Of a stretch of 64,000 bases of DNA, positions 48,236-60,003 are shown piece after piece. This DNA is from Tachypleus tridentatus. Its lineage: Eukaryota; Arthropoda; Merostomata; Xiphosura; Limulidae. The position numbers and the translations under genes were made by a program. The notes under the pieces are model-generated. The model saw nothing but the letters and a program-made list of their open reading frames with translations, searched no databases and was not told the origin of the DNA. Numbering within the stretch: position 1 is the first letter of the stretch; the number at the start of each line of letters is the position of its first letter. Location of the stretch: NCBI RefSeq assembly GCF_004210375.1, contig NC_134837.1, positions 159,939,310-160,003,309 on the forward strand, in the 5' to 3' direction.

Positions 48236-48797
48236 AAGTATAATAAATCTATTTATTCTACCTTCCCGTTATTTCGCTACATTGGCGAAAATTACTTATT
48301 AACGGTAGTTCAATTTTAGTACCGCAAAAATGCGTTGTTAACAAATACGGGGAATATTATATTTACAATAACCTTCACTGTTCTTACTTACTTAACGTCC
48401 AATAATAATTACTCTTTCCTGCTCGTGAGAAATGTAAAACATCAGCTAAATGTAGAAGAAAAAACATGTTTTCAAAGCGTTGTCATTTTAGCCACTCTCT
48501 TCATGAGATCAAATGTTGCACTATTCCCTAAAACATCTCTTTCTACTGATTATCAAAGATTTCTAGAAATGAATGAAATCGCAAAATTTTGAAGTTAAAG
48601 CAATTGTAAAGTGTGTATACATCGTAGTTATTATTATACCGTATTAAATCTGCGTCCCCAGTTTCTATAATGAATCACTTGTTTATATTCACAAGCTTTA
48701 ATAGTACATTTAATGATTTATAAACACGTCTATTTTATCAATTTCAGTAAGAGATATTTCAACTAATGTTCAATTTTATTATGCTTAACACAGAAGG

Positions 48798-49073
48798 TAT
48801 GACGTGGCCAGGTGGTTAGGGAGCTCGACTCACAATCTATGGGTAGCGGGTTCGAATCCCTGTCACACCAAATATGCTCGCCGTTTCAGCTGTGGTGGCG
48901 TTATAATGTTACAGTCAATCGCACTATTCCTTGGTAAAAGAGTATCCCAAGAGTTGGCGGTGAGTGTTGACGACTAGCTGCCTTCCCTCTAGTCTTACAC
49001 TGCTAGATTAAGGACGGCTAGCGCAGATAGCTCTCGTGTAGCTTAGCGTGAAATTCAAAAACAAATAAATAAA
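48798..49073 (+). mobile_element. Family A SINE
   Basis: Forward full-length copy: ATGACGTGGCCAGGTGGTTA, B box GGGTTCGAATCCC, the GAGTTGGCGGTGAGTGTTGA block and tail GCTTAGCGTGAAATTCAAAA. Confidence 0.92.
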
Positions 49074-49109
49074 ACAAAATGTAACCTAGATTTCAAAAAG
49101 GACTGTTAT

Positions 49110-49285
49110 GTTTGTTGAATTTCGTCAGGGCTACTCGCTAGGCATCCGCGGTTTCCGAGTGATAAAAAAGAGGCTTGAAGATGGCAAATAACAAGTCAAT
49201 ACTAATAATGGGATTTGACTGTCACTCTTATAACGCAACCACAACTCTAAAGTGCAGAGATTTGATTAATGGAACGATAACCACT
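49110..49285 (-). mobile_element. Family D SINE, partial
   Basis: Left end GAATTTCGTCAGGGCTACTC looks like a SINE tail in reverse. TTTGACTGTCACTCTTATAA matches, in reverse, the middle of the neighbouring copy at 49459-49715. Confidence 0.4.
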
Positions 49286-49458
49286 GGGTCGTGTTCAACC
49301 CACTACAAAAGTGAAGAATGTTTCTTGTGTTACAGTGAACGATTTATAAATCTTGAATTATCCTGTGTAACAACGCTTCTTTGGTATAATGATTTTCAAT
49401 GATTATGTGTTGCTGTCCTCAAAAATTTATTTTAGGTATGAAGTTAATACATTTAAAA

Positions 49459-49715
49459 GGGGCCGAGGGTTTCTCAAAAGGTAAGGTGTTGAACTGAGGA
49501 TCTCCGGGACTACCATTAGCTTCTCGTCACCACCAATAAATAAATAAGTAAATATACTTCGCCCTCTGAAGCTGTGGATGTGTTATAAGAGTGACTGTCA
49601 AATATTACGGTGGGTGCTGCTGGCTATCCGCTTTTCCTGTAATCTTTCAGTTCAAACTTAGGGATGGCTAATGGCAACTCAGATAGCCCATGAATAGCTT
49701 TGCTCCATAACAAGC
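49459..49715 (+). mobile_element. Family D SINE
   Basis: Forward copy with head AGGGGCCGAGGGTTTCTCAA, CGCCCTCTGAAGCTGTGG, TTATAAGAGTGACTGTCAAA and tail GCCCATGAATAGCTTTGCTC. Confidence 0.55.
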
Positions 49716-50384
49716 ATTTATTTGAAAGTCGTTATTACATTCTGGAGTTTTCACAGAGAATTGTACCTAGATTTAATATCAGATGTCGTGCTAATCAAAA
49801 TATTGACTTTATTTATTACAAATGAAGATTATAAAATAATAATGCACGTTTCGTAATTTGAGTGCGCTTCAAGCAATTTGTATCAACCTACGTTTTAATG
49901 TGATTTCAATTAAATATTTCATTATTAGTTTATAGAAGTATTAACATACTGGATGACTGAGTGACTCCTTAAATATGTATTATCACTTTGTTCTATAATT
50001 CGTTAGCATATTTTAGGTGTTTACGAAATAGCAAGGTCGGAAGAATCGTGACATAGGATTCATAACCTTTCATGAGCAAACCTAGCAAGAAAAATATAAT
50101 GCCTAATAGACTAGGGGTGTGATTCGTGGTTTGTTAAGTTTGTTTCTTGCATCGAGTGACCAAAAATGTGGGTCAGTAAAACCCGAAAAAAGTTGAGAGA
50201 ATGAGACAAATATGTATGATAATTATTATTAACGTCATCAACTTATTAGAAGTAGTCTGGTTTAAAGAATACACAGATATAATATAATTAAAACTTTGAT
50301 GTAAATTATGATAAAAAGTGATTAATTTTGAAGATTAGAAAAAAATAAAGAAATAAAAATTATATGACACAGATAGGAAAATAA

Positions 50385-50722
50385 AAATAGGTGATTATTA
50401 GGTTCATAATAAAGCATTAATTGAATACATGTATAAAAATAAATAAGAGACCACTAGGTTTATAAGAAAGGAATAACTGCATACATGTACAATAATAAAT
50501 AGGTGACCATTAGGCTTATAAGAGAGCAACAACTCAATATATGTAAAATAATAAATAGGTAGCTATTAGATTTATAAGAAATCATTAAGTGAATACGTGC
50601 ACAATAACAAATAGGTGACCATTAGGTATATAAGAAAGCATGAACTGAATACATGTACAATAATAAATAGGTGACCATCAGGTTCATACAAAAGCATTAA
50701 CTGAATACTTGTGCAATAATAG
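50385..50722. repeat. 56-bp tandem repeat, six diverged copies
   Basis: Six units of 56 bp, anchored by a repeated GGTGACCATTAGG-type motif ending near 50402, 50458, 50514, 50570, 50626 and 50682, with a TACATGTACAATAATAAAT section. Spacing is exact although bases differ by roughly 10-25 percent, so the array is older than the 43-bp and 55-bp arrays. Confidence 0.88.
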
Positions 50723-51236
50723 TATTCACAACAAACGTTTTTATCATGAGAACTTAATGCATGAATTTCAGATTAAAGTACAAAAGATGTAATGTATATA
50801 AAAACACATTATTAAATATATTCACGATTATACATACATATACATTATTATATTTTGTCTTGAGATTTCTTTTTAATAAGGCCAAAAATCTTTCATAGGT
50901 GAAGACTTGGTCACGATCTAGTGACGTCACACAATTCATTGTTGTTTTTGCTCACGATAAATTAATTACCCAGTATTTTGTTATACAGTTATAACCAATT
51001 GTTTTTTATCTGGTATTCCAAAATAGTCAGAGCACGTTACTCGTTAAAAAAAGCATCCACTAGTGTGTCTCAAATGGGCTAACTAGGGTTGGTTTTAACT
51101 GATAATAAGGGTTAATTTAATTAAACTAACGTACGTTAACTGTTGATAGATATACAACAATACAATGATACCCAGCTTTTGGGTAATTCAAAATCAAATA
51201 AATTTACGTAATGAACGGAGAAAAATACTCTACAAT

Positions 51237-51385
51237 TGTTTATTTATTGAATTTCGATCAAAGCTACTTAAGAATCATCAACGCTATCAGCCCGTGATTT
51301 AGAAGTGATAGATTAAAAGAAAGGAAACATCTAATACCACCCGCCACCAACTGGTGGTCTACTCTTTCCTAACGAAAAGTGTACA
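51237..51385 (-). mobile_element. Family A SINE, old and partial
   Basis: Reverse tail half: GAATTTCGATCAAAGCTACT, then the TGGTGGTCTACTCTTTCCT block. The head is absent. Confidence 0.6.
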
Positions 51386-51514
51386 GAGAGATATAACCAC
51401 GAGACCATGCCATGTCTAGACTTCTCAAATAATACAGGTGTATAGGATTTAAAGTATATATATATTATTCAGAAGAATATTGAAGGATATTAAGAATCAG
51501 AAACATAAAATCCG

Positions 51515-51600
51515 ACGTTTCACACTGAAAAGTTACAGTTGACTAGTTTCTGTTATATAGTATCATAATTATAGCTTGATTACTGTATTAACGTGGTCTG
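51515..51600. other. Retroelement tail-like sequence
   Basis: GACGTTTCACACTGAAAAG and TTACAGTTGACTAGTTTCTG resemble the 3' end of LINE copy A at 6745-6830 (AGTCAACTAGTTTCAGTAAC). Probably a solo fragment of that LINE group's tail. Confidence 0.35.
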
Positions 51601-52096
51601 CATCCAGCTGCTACAAGCGTTAATGGGTAAGTTCAGTTTTTAAAAGAAGGTCAGGGAACAAGGGGAGGTAGGTGATTCGTGAATAAAGCGTTATTTAAGT
51701 ACAATAGAACCTGTTGATTGTTCCGTTGTCTCTACCGTATAGGTATACAGATAGATCTGTTTTTAATTTTACAAATACTTCATATTGTGTTCCTTTATAT
51801 ATATTTCGTGCATTTCCTGAGATTTTTACATTTTTCAGTCATAATTACCATTACAGTTCCAAAAACATTTAGCCACATCAGAGGACACTGTATTGCCATG
51901 TTTTATAGATAGAGGTTATGTTCCTTTAATATAACACGGCATTTTCCACACAATGAACGACGGATATCTACAGGTGAATTTGCCGAAATGAAATGCATTA
52001 AAATCACCACAAAGTATGTTCAACGATATACCCTCGTTACCTGTGATTGTGGGAAGAAATGTTATAAAATTCGGATTAAAAGGTTACGAAATGAGT

Positions 52097-52217
52097 TGCG
52101 CCCTGCTAACATAGCGGTAAGTATACGGATTTACAATGCTAAAATCAGAGGCTCGATTCCTCTCGATAAGCTCAGCAGATAGCTTGATGTGGCTTTGCTA
52201 TAAGAAAAACAAACACA
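52097..52217 (+). mobile_element. Family B SINE, well preserved
   Basis: Forward copy: GCGCCCTGCTAACATAGCGG, GTAAGTATACGGATTTACAA, B box GGCTCGATTCC, CTCAGCAGATAGC and tail GTGGCTTTGCTATAAGAAAA. Confidence 0.85.
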
Positions 52218-52395
52218 CGAAGTGAGTTCATTCCTAATAATAAAATTGTCAACCAAGGTGTAAAAAAGATCGAAAACAGAGATTGAATTCATCCAGTCAG
52301 TTTTAGTGGCACTAAGATAAACATAGGACACACAAGAGGAAAATCAGTTAAATACGAGGAAAAGATAAACAGTGTGACATGCAACATGGCAATAG

Positions 52396-52690
52396 AATGG
52401 TATATATTGGTATCCGGCCTGGCCCGGTGGTTAAGGCACTCGACTCGTAATTCGGGGGTCGCGGGTTCGAATCCCCGTCACACTAAACATGCCTTTAGCC
52501 CTGGGGACGTTATAATGTGCGGTCAATCTCACTATTCTTCGGTAAAAGAATAGCCCAAGAGTTGGCGATGGGTGGTGATGACTAGCTGCCTTCCCTCTAA
52601 TCTTACACTGTTAAATTAGGGACGGCTAGCGAAGATAGCCTTCGTGTAGCTTTACGCAAATTTAAAAACAAACAAACAATGGTATTTATG
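52396..52690 (+). mobile_element. Family A SINE with target site duplication
   Basis: Forward copy (about 52414-52678): GGCCTGGCCCGGTGGTTAAG, B box GGGTTCGAATCCCC, tail TTTACGCAAATTTAAAAACA. AATGGTAT followed by (A/T)TAT occurs on both sides (52396 and 52679), a near-perfect duplication of 11 of 12 bases. About 15 bases are missing in the GCTCGCCCTTTCAG section. Confidence 0.92.
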
Positions 52691-53079
52691 GGAAGAAAAG
52701 TCAGAAAACTGCAAAAAATGCACAAGCAAGTGTAAAAAGAAGAAAATAATACTTTGCACAACTGTAAACATCTACTAGAATAAATACAAATGGTGGCCCA
52801 ATTAACACATCATATTGGAATACTTGCTTACTTTAACTAATCCTTCATTTACGAGTCTCCTGATCTTGTTTTTAAAAATAAGCTTACCCTTAATGGTTGT
52901 AGTTCAACATAAACTAAACTAACGTTTGTAATGTAAATACTAGCTCTGATAAAAGTAACTGATTTACCGAAGCTAGTCAGCTGTAACTAATAATAGAGAC
53001 TTTAGTTTTCATTGTGCTAAAAAAAACGTCAAATTTAGTATGTTTAAATGTTAATATGCTATAACAATGTGTCTGACAA

Positions 53080-53203
53080 GGGTTATCGGTGGTTGGTGAT
53101 GACTAGCTGCCTTCCCTCTAGCCCTATACTGCAAAATTAGGGAGGGCTTGCACAGATAACCCTAGTGTAACTTTGCGTGAAATTAGAAACAAACCAAACT
53201 AAA
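53080..53203 (+). mobile_element. Family A SINE, 3' half
   Basis: Forward copy from GGTGGTTGGTGATGACTAGC to TTTGCGTGAAATTAGAAAC. 5'-truncated, as expected for LINE-mobilised SINEs. Confidence 0.85.
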
Positions 53204-53467
53204 CTGAAAAGAAAATACTATTTAAAGATATTGAAGTCTGGTAACCACCTTATAAAGTTTACTTATTTTTTGAAATAGGATTACGTAAGTGACATTATTT
53301 CTATACAGGTATAAAATACTTAGTTCCGACATTATTATTTAATTCACAACATTTGTAGAAACTCCAAATTTGTTTTTAAAATATTTTAAAACTCGTATTA
53401 AAGAATTTGCAAGAACATTAGTAAATCTGCTTAAATAAAACTCAATAGCATGAAACGTTTGGTTTTT

Positions 53468-53600
53468 GTGCAAGGATACACGAGGGCTTTCTGCGCTAGC
53501 CGTCCCTACCTTAGCAGTGTAAAACTAGGAGGAAGGGAGTTAGTCACCACTACCCACCACCAACTCTTGGGCTACTCTTTTACAAACGAATAGTGGAATT
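53468..53600 (-). mobile_element. Family A SINE, 3' half
   Basis: Reverse copy with GAGGGCTTTCTGCGCTAGCC and CTTGGGCTACTCTTTTACAA. The tRNA-like head is missing. Confidence 0.85.
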
Positions 53601-53604
53601 ATAA

Positions 53605-54255
53605 CATGTGACGAAACTTCAGCTGTAAGTATTTTCCTTAATTGAAGCTCATTATGCCATCAATGAAGTGTTAAGGATCTCTTGAACAGTGTTGATTCAA
53701 TCCATTCATTCATGACAGAACAATATATAATGTAAACATTATACAATCTATTATGCTTGAATAACCTTTGACCTCAAGTTGACATCTCCCTCTACACGCA
53801 GCCGTATAAGAAAAGGCTTTTTCTCTTCTTTTCCTTTCACCAACACCGGTAGAATAAATTAAGATATGATGAATAGTCGTTCTGAATTAAAAATATGCAC
53901 AAGGAACAACTTATCTGTAAGACCATCGAGTGGTCTTTTTCGACTCGTTTGAATTCAATACTCCTCCATGTCTGTCTGTCAATTTTAGTTGAAAACTATA
54001 CTACTATATCATGGCAGATTTCTTGGTATAGCCATACAGATTTTGTTTTGTTATTAAACTATTCAACTGTTTGTGTTACACAATAGGTAAATAGTAATTA
54101 AACTCAAATCACTTGTAAATATCTTATTAAGTATATCTGTAAATACACATTTATAACATTTTTATACCTCAAAGCAGGTTATAACCATTCACAGTTACAT
54201 CTATTTTAGTATAAGCTTCAGGCTAGGTTCAGTAATACGTCTGCATAACAACTGT
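53605..54255. other. No gene seen
   Basis: AT-rich non-coding sequence without recognisable features. Confidence 0.4.
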
Positions 54256-54257
54256 TG

Positions 54258-54400
54258 TTTGTTATTAAGCAAAAAGCCACACAAAGGACTATGTGTGATC
54301 TGCCCACCACAGGTATATAAACCCGGTTTCCGTAAACATAGCAATAAAATATATGTAGTTGAAACAGATGTTACTTGTGTTAGGGCTCGAATACCTATTG
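54258..54400 (-). mobile_element. Family B SINE, degenerate
   Basis: Reverse copy: AAGCAAAAAGCCACACAAAG, GATCTGCCCACCACAGGTAT and a B-box remnant in ATAAACCCGGTTT. Confidence 0.5.
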
Positions 54401-54534
54401 AATCATGTGGCTTTGTCAATTATGTATCGTTCATATGTGTTACGCAATTAATTTTATAAGATTACGTTTGATATAAGTGAATATAAAGTACGTGCAATTT
54501 TGAATGGATAAACTAGAGAAAAAGCAGTTAAGTA

Positions 54535-54692
54535 AAACCACCCAACATCAACTTTTGGGCCACTCTCTACCAAGATTAAACATTACATCATAACGCTTCC
54601 ATGGCTGAAAAGGCGAACATGTTCAAGAACGATTTTCTTGCCCACAACCCGCAGATTGCAAGTTAAGTGTTTCAATCATCAGGCCACGTCAG
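54535..54692 (-). mobile_element. Family A SINE, degenerate
   Basis: Reverse copy lacking its tail: ACATCAACTTTTGGGCCACT, TCATAACGCTTCCATGGCTG and a head ending TCATCAGGCCACGTCAGG. Confidence 0.7.
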
Positions 54693-55009
54693 GCTCCCAC
54701 AAGAGGAAGTTATCTTAAAGTCAGCCAGATTGCTTGTCTTTAATGTAATAGGGTTGCTTGATTATTACGCAAAAATAGAAATGATACCTTTTGTGGCGTA
54801 CTGAACAGCATGACCATATTCAAGATTTAAGATAAAACTAAGTTAATTTAATGAACAAATTATTTACGTCAGTCTTTCAGGGATTTGACCAGAACTGATA
54901 CAAATTGTATTTCAGATCAATGTTTTTTTTTTTTCTTTCACCGATCTTATTCCGCTATTTTATCATTTCGTACCAAAACTGAATATAATAAATTCAGTGT
55001 TTGGCAAAA

Positions 55010-55105
55010 TGAATCACCTAGTAGGTCAGCGGTATACTTACGGACTTATATCACTAAAATATAGGGTTCATTTCCCCACGCTGGACAGACTTTAGAGTGT
55101 TACTT
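55010..55105 (+). mobile_element. Family B SINE, partial
   Basis: Forward head AATCACCTAGTAGGTCAGCG, GTATACTTACGGACTTATAT and a decayed B box. A Tc1-like transposon starts just downstream. Confidence 0.6.
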
Positions 55106-55120
55106 ATATACTCTTCAAAA

Positions 55121-56265
55121 AAAGAAACGCAAAAGGCAAAATATGAGACAAAGTGTTAACAAGTTTATTCCGGGTAGTTCTGTATGACATGTGTGAAACT
55201 TTGCACATTCACTGCTGAACATCCAAAGTCTGCAAAGGCGAAGTCCACGCTCACTAGATGAAGTTTAACGTCACTCAACGTCAATAAAAAGTATGCCCCC
55301 CGTGAGCATCAATAACTGCTTGAAATCTCCTGCCCATGGAAGCGATGAGATGACGAATCACATCCTGTGAAATGGCTGTCCACTCAGCCTGCAAAGCTGC
55401 TGCAAGCTGAGGTAGAGTCTGCGGTTGAGGTTGTCGCCGACGCAGACGTCGGTCCAACTCGTCCCAAAGATGTTCGATGGGGTTTTAATCTGGTGATCTG
55501 GAGGACCAGGGAAGAACGTTGATGTTGTGGTGTCTCAAGAAGACAGGGGTGAGTCAGGCTGTGTGATGACGGGCGTTGTCATGTTGAAAAACGTCGTTGA
55601 CGTTCACCATGATGGGTTGCACATGGGGCCTAAGAATCTCGTCGACGATTGCGTACGGTCTGATCGGAAATCCTACGCAGCCCTGGTATGGTTGAGGCAG
55701 TAGACGTCGCAGTGGTGGTCCTATCCCGAAGGTGACGTAATCGGATGTAGCGATCTTGTGCGAGCGTGATCACACGAGGTCTGCCAGATCGTGGACGGTC
55801 ACAAGTTGATCCATGTTGCTGGTGACGATTCCATAACTTTGTGATGGTGCTTGGGTGGACATTCACAGCTCTGGCAACATCTTATCGAAATTCGCCTGCT
55901 TCCTGTTGACTAATGGCGTTGTTGCGTTGTGCTTCAGTCAGTCTTGGCGTAACTGTATTGCGTGTCGGTGGCTTAACACTGAGCTATGGAAACCGAGAAC
56001 CCGTCACTTTTATAGGGATTTTGCACATGTTGCACTTGCAGAACATGCAGATCTCTCAAACAAATTTATTGGACACGCATGCGTTTTGGCGAAAAATCCG
56101 ATGTTTTCCTCCGTTTTCAAAGTGCACAACTTTTATTGTCATTTTGGCCTGACAATCAGTGCTTTAACGCGTGTAACATCACATACTCTGAGCTTGTAAC
56201 GTTATTACATATATTTCTCTTTAAAATAACAAAAATATCCCTTTTTCGTTTTTTGTTTTGAAGAG
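55121..56265 (-). mobile_element. Tc1-like transposon, copy 1, internally deleted
   Basis: Bounded by inverted ends starting CTCTTCAAAA and flanked by TA at 55119-55120 and 56266-56267. The transposase is on the minus strand. The N-terminal DNA-binding part (QQEAGEFR, a TAA stop, then VNVHPSTITKLWNRHQQHGS and RPRSGRPRV) runs from about 55915 to 55648. The C-terminal part has SPDLN-type residues near 55490 and is followed by DRRLRRRQPQPQT. Compared with copy 2, 338 bp are missing between 55638 and 55648, removing the first catalytic Asp block and shifting the frame. It is non-autonomous at best. Confidence 0.92.
55648..55915 (-). pseudogene. Transposase N-terminal remnant, Tc1-like copy 1
   Basis: About 90 codons of paired-type helix-turn-helix sequence that would bind the inverted repeats. 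It holds a GRPR motif between the two HTH parts (RPRSGRPRV), as is usual in Tc1 transposases. It is cut short by the deletion junction after ISDQTVRN and broken by one TAA upstream of VNVHPS. Confidence 0.75.
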
Positions 56266-56269
56266 TACA

Positions 56270-56950
56270 AGTCTTTGCACTAAGAAAGCGTCAAGAACAG
56301 TCTAAAAAAGATCTTGACATGGTCTTTGCTATTAAGAGTTCGTTCATCTTACTTAAATAATTTTCTATATTTAAAATATTTTACTTAAATATTTTCTTGA
56401 ATTTTTAGTATGGAAAACTACATTTGACAAAGTAAAGTATGACAGTTTCTTGAATTGGCTTTTATGTGAAAAAAATAGTTTAAATAACAAATATACATGT
56501 ATCAGCAGTAGCAAACTTAAGGAAAACAACTAAAAAATTATATAGTATAAATAAAAAAGAACCAAAATGATCAGGTTTTAGTATTGAAAGATGATCATGA
56601 AAGTTGGTTAGGGTAATAACTTTAAAAGATGCGCAAAGTTGTTTTTAGATTTTATTAAATATTCTGAGTAAATGTATTTTATATATACATAAAAAGCGTA
56701 TTTGAAAGAACACAAATTCTATAAAACATTTATTTTATAAAATAACCAAGAACAACAATAACGAAGAAAAAATATACTTAACGACATCTTGATTTTCTTT
56801 TAATAAGGAAAAAAAAAGCTGAAAAATAACCATTTGGGATTAACTTGTTTAACTTTTTATCTTCTCTTTCTGTTTGAAATTAGTGAATGAATGTATTACA
56901 GAATTGCTGAAACTGTTTCTCTAATAGACAAGTATGGAAATGCTTGTGAA
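56270..56950. other. No gene seen
   Basis: AT-rich sequence without recognisable features. Confidence 0.4.
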
Positions 56951-56953
56951 ATG

Positions 56954-57228
56954 GTCCGGCATGGCCAGGTGGTTAAAGCACTCGACTCGTAATCTGAGGG
57001 TCGCGAGTTTGAATTCTCGTCACACCAAATGTGCTCGCCCTTTCAGCGTGGGAGCGTTATAATGTTACGATCAATCTCACTATATGTTGGTAAAAGAGTA
57101 TCCCAAGAATTGGCACTGGGTAGTGATTACTAGGTGCCTTCCCTCTAGTCGTACACTGATAAATTAGGGACGACTATCGCAGATAGCCCTCGTGTAGCTT
57201 GGCGCGAAATTCAAAAACAAACAAACAA
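56954..57228 (+). mobile_element. Family A SINE, full length
   Basis: Forward copy: GGTCCGGCATGGCCAGGTGG, ACTCGTAATCTGAGGGTCG, B box GAGTTTGAATTC, and tail TTGGCGCGAAATTCAAAAAC. Confidence 0.93.
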
Positions 57229-57229
57229 G

Positions 57230-58860
57230 GTTACGAAACTTTTGTATCGACGATACGTTTGATTAAGATCAGAAAACTGTGGATGGAGCACAATACATAG
57301 AGAACTTTAAGTACCTTAACATAAACTTCAGTAACATTGGAATATAAAATTGGTTGTTGTTTCAGATTTTTCGCCTGAAGCTATGCAAAGTGTCATCTGG
57401 ACATATCCGTCTTCATGTTTAACTGATAGACTAGAGATAAAGCATATTTTAAACAATAACCACGGTCGACACTTAGAGTATTCTAAACAGACTGAGAGAG
57501 TTTATAGTTGCTTTTTATAGCGTATCATCCCCGACATGAAAGTTGCGCAGCGCGTTTTTATGGTGAAAGACCGTGAATTGTATTCTCTCGAATTCATAGT
57601 TCGAGCGCATCACCTACTAGGTTAAGAGAGACTGGTTCACTTATCGCATTACACGGTCAATCGCCTAGTTTTTTGTTAAACTGGTTAGTTATGATTTTTG
57701 TGTAAATGACACACTTTTTTTTTAGACTTATAGTCCAATTTCTTCCCTCCTCTTTGTAAATGTGAACACTACTTCACAAACGTGTGGTATACTTGTTAGA
57801 AACTTACAAAGAGGTCTGTAACTTACTAGTGATGGTGTACATTATTAGCAGTATCCTCTAGCAAAGTGGATTATTATACTGTGGACAGCAGAATCATGTG
57901 AGACGTGATATTATCTACACCCGAGAGTCACGAAATCAAAACATTCCTACTCAAACTCAGTTAGGCTAGAAGTAATATCTCCCACATACACCTTTCATTC
58001 TACTCCAGCCCTTTTTAGAAACAAAGCTTTATCTACCCATTATCTTATTTTAACTCACCAGATCCTTTCCACGACCCAACGTTTTCTGTTCTTTTGCCAC
58101 CACACCCATCTTATGTATATTTATTTCTATTTGTTTGGTACTTAGATAACATTAGAAACTCCCTGTCACGCCGATTTCCTTCCATCCTCAATACTGAACC
58201 ACTTTGGTTTTAACCTGTTGGAACTCCCAGTGAATCATTACAATGATAATCAGAATAACCTTAAACTACATTTTTCTTGTTGTTTTAAGTGCTAGTTCAT
58301 ATGAACCACAACACGACACATAATTAATTTAATTACGAAAGAGCCCTAAATGACAATATTTAACATTCTTTAGTGTGTTAATACTACACTGTTTACAGTT
58401 ATTAAAATTAAATCAAATGATGCAGAATACAGATGTGCTATGACAATAAACTATTTATTAAAAATAAAAATATGTTAAGATAGAAATGTTTCAATGTAGC
58501 AGTTGGAGAGAGATGTAATCGTAAAATGTAAAAAAAAATAAGGGTAAATGTGTGACGATGTTATGTTGATTTGACAAAACTGTTTGTGATTCCTGTAATC
58601 TAACCAAAACATAATAGTAACAAATAAATCAAAACAAGTGCACATAATAATGGCATAGTTTTATCAACACACGATAAAACAAGCGTTGTTTCTATAATAA
58701 ATGAAATTTCGCAAAATTATTTTTAAACGAAAACAAATTTTATTTTCCATTATACTTGGCCTAACATTTCCTGGTGATTACGTCCCGATAATAAGCTAAC
58801 ATTGTTTCCTAATAACTGGGTTGGTATCCAATTAGACTATTAGAGTGTTATAAGAAAAGA
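57230..58860. other. No gene; one old SINE-like trace
   Basis: 57366-57475 has weak reverse SINE similarity (TTTTTCGCCTGAAGCTATGC, GATAGACTAGAGATAAAGC). The remainder is AT-rich without coding signals. Confidence 0.35.
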
Positions 58861-58862
58861 TA

Positions 58863-58976
58863 ACATGCCCAGGTGATTAAGACGATTGAGGGTCGCCGGT
58901 TCGAATCTCCGTTTCACTAAACATGACGACTCACAACGTCAATGTCAACTCCATTATTTGTCGGTAAAAGAGTAGC
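58863..58976 (+). mobile_element. Family A SINE, partial
   Basis: Forward head half: ACATGCCCAGGTGATTAAGA, GAGGGTCGCC, B box GGTTCGAATCTCC, and TTTGTCGGTAAAAGAGTAGC. The tail is missing and there are small deletions. Confidence 0.8.
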
Positions 58977-58979
58977 CAA

Positions 58980-59890
58980 TGTTGTATGAATATTTTTAAT
59001 AATATGACTTTTTTTTAATTACTTCATTTTAACTATTTTTTAACTCTAATGTTAAAAATATTAACTGTGTTAATCACTTTTCGTTTATCGATATTTTCTA
59101 GGGCACCCCTTTAGAGCTAGTATCGTGACGAAAGGTGATAATTTAAAAAAAGGAATAAAAATAGGTCAAATGATGAACTAAAAGTAATTATATAACCGGT
59201 CACTTATTCTACCCAGAAACAAAAGGTCTAAATAATTCATTTTAATTTATTTCTGGTTCTACATTCACTTATTTGCAATAAATTACTCTAATTGCGGTTG
59301 AAAAAATTTTAAGCTTCTTTAGAATATAATCTTGCTGTTGGTTGAATAACATATAAAAACATTTTTTCGCAAACCCAACTTCGTTTTGTACTTTAGTACA
59401 CTTATTAGAGTAAAACCAGCACAAAAATGCAAGAAAGTTCACAAATTTTCTTAATTCAAACTTAAGCTCTTGTTTTACTCACACCAGAAGAGTAATTATT
59501 TATTTCAGTTGACATTTGTTTTCATGTAGAAGTGGTTAAAACAAGTTGATTACTTTTTATGAAGTATAGCATTAATACAGGATTATAAGTTATTCTAAAT
59601 TAAAACTTCATGTTTTATATCATTTGGCATTATTTTACAACAACAAAATTTAAATACGACTTCACGTCAAAACAAGACCATTTGTAAAAAATAACAGATT
59701 AACATAAGAATTTGTCAAATAGAAACATACTAAAAATACGATATTAGTGAAATGGCTGCCACCTTCATATTTAAGTAGGTTTTTTGTAACATGTCTGATA
59801 AAAATACGCGGATACTCCTGTACATTTAATTAAAGCACTAATTACAAAAGTACTTTTATTCTTCTCATTAATATCACCTTGCATTCTAAC
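58980..59890. other. No gene seen
   Basis: Very AT-rich sequence without recognisable features. Confidence 0.4.
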
Positions 59891-59892
59891 CA

Positions 59893-59945
59893 GCACAGAT
59901 AGCCCTCGAGTAGCTTTGTGCGAAATTCCAAAAACCAAACCAACC
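59893..59945 (+). mobile_element. Family A SINE, tail fragment
   Basis: Only the last ~50 bases: AGCACAGATAGCCCTCGAG, TAGCTTTGTGCGAAATTCC and an AAACC-rich end. Severe 5' truncation. Confidence 0.8.
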
Positions 59946-60003
59946 TGCATTCTAACCTTTCAGAATCTGAGTCAAAGTGGTAATTGGTCAATTCACAAAT
60001 ATA

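Noticed and set aside
14229..57020. tRNA genes suggested by many good A and B boxes
   Set aside because: Each lies in a repeated SINE body with a 3' tail, and none folds as a complete cloverleaf with an acceptor stem; they are tRNA-derived SINE heads.
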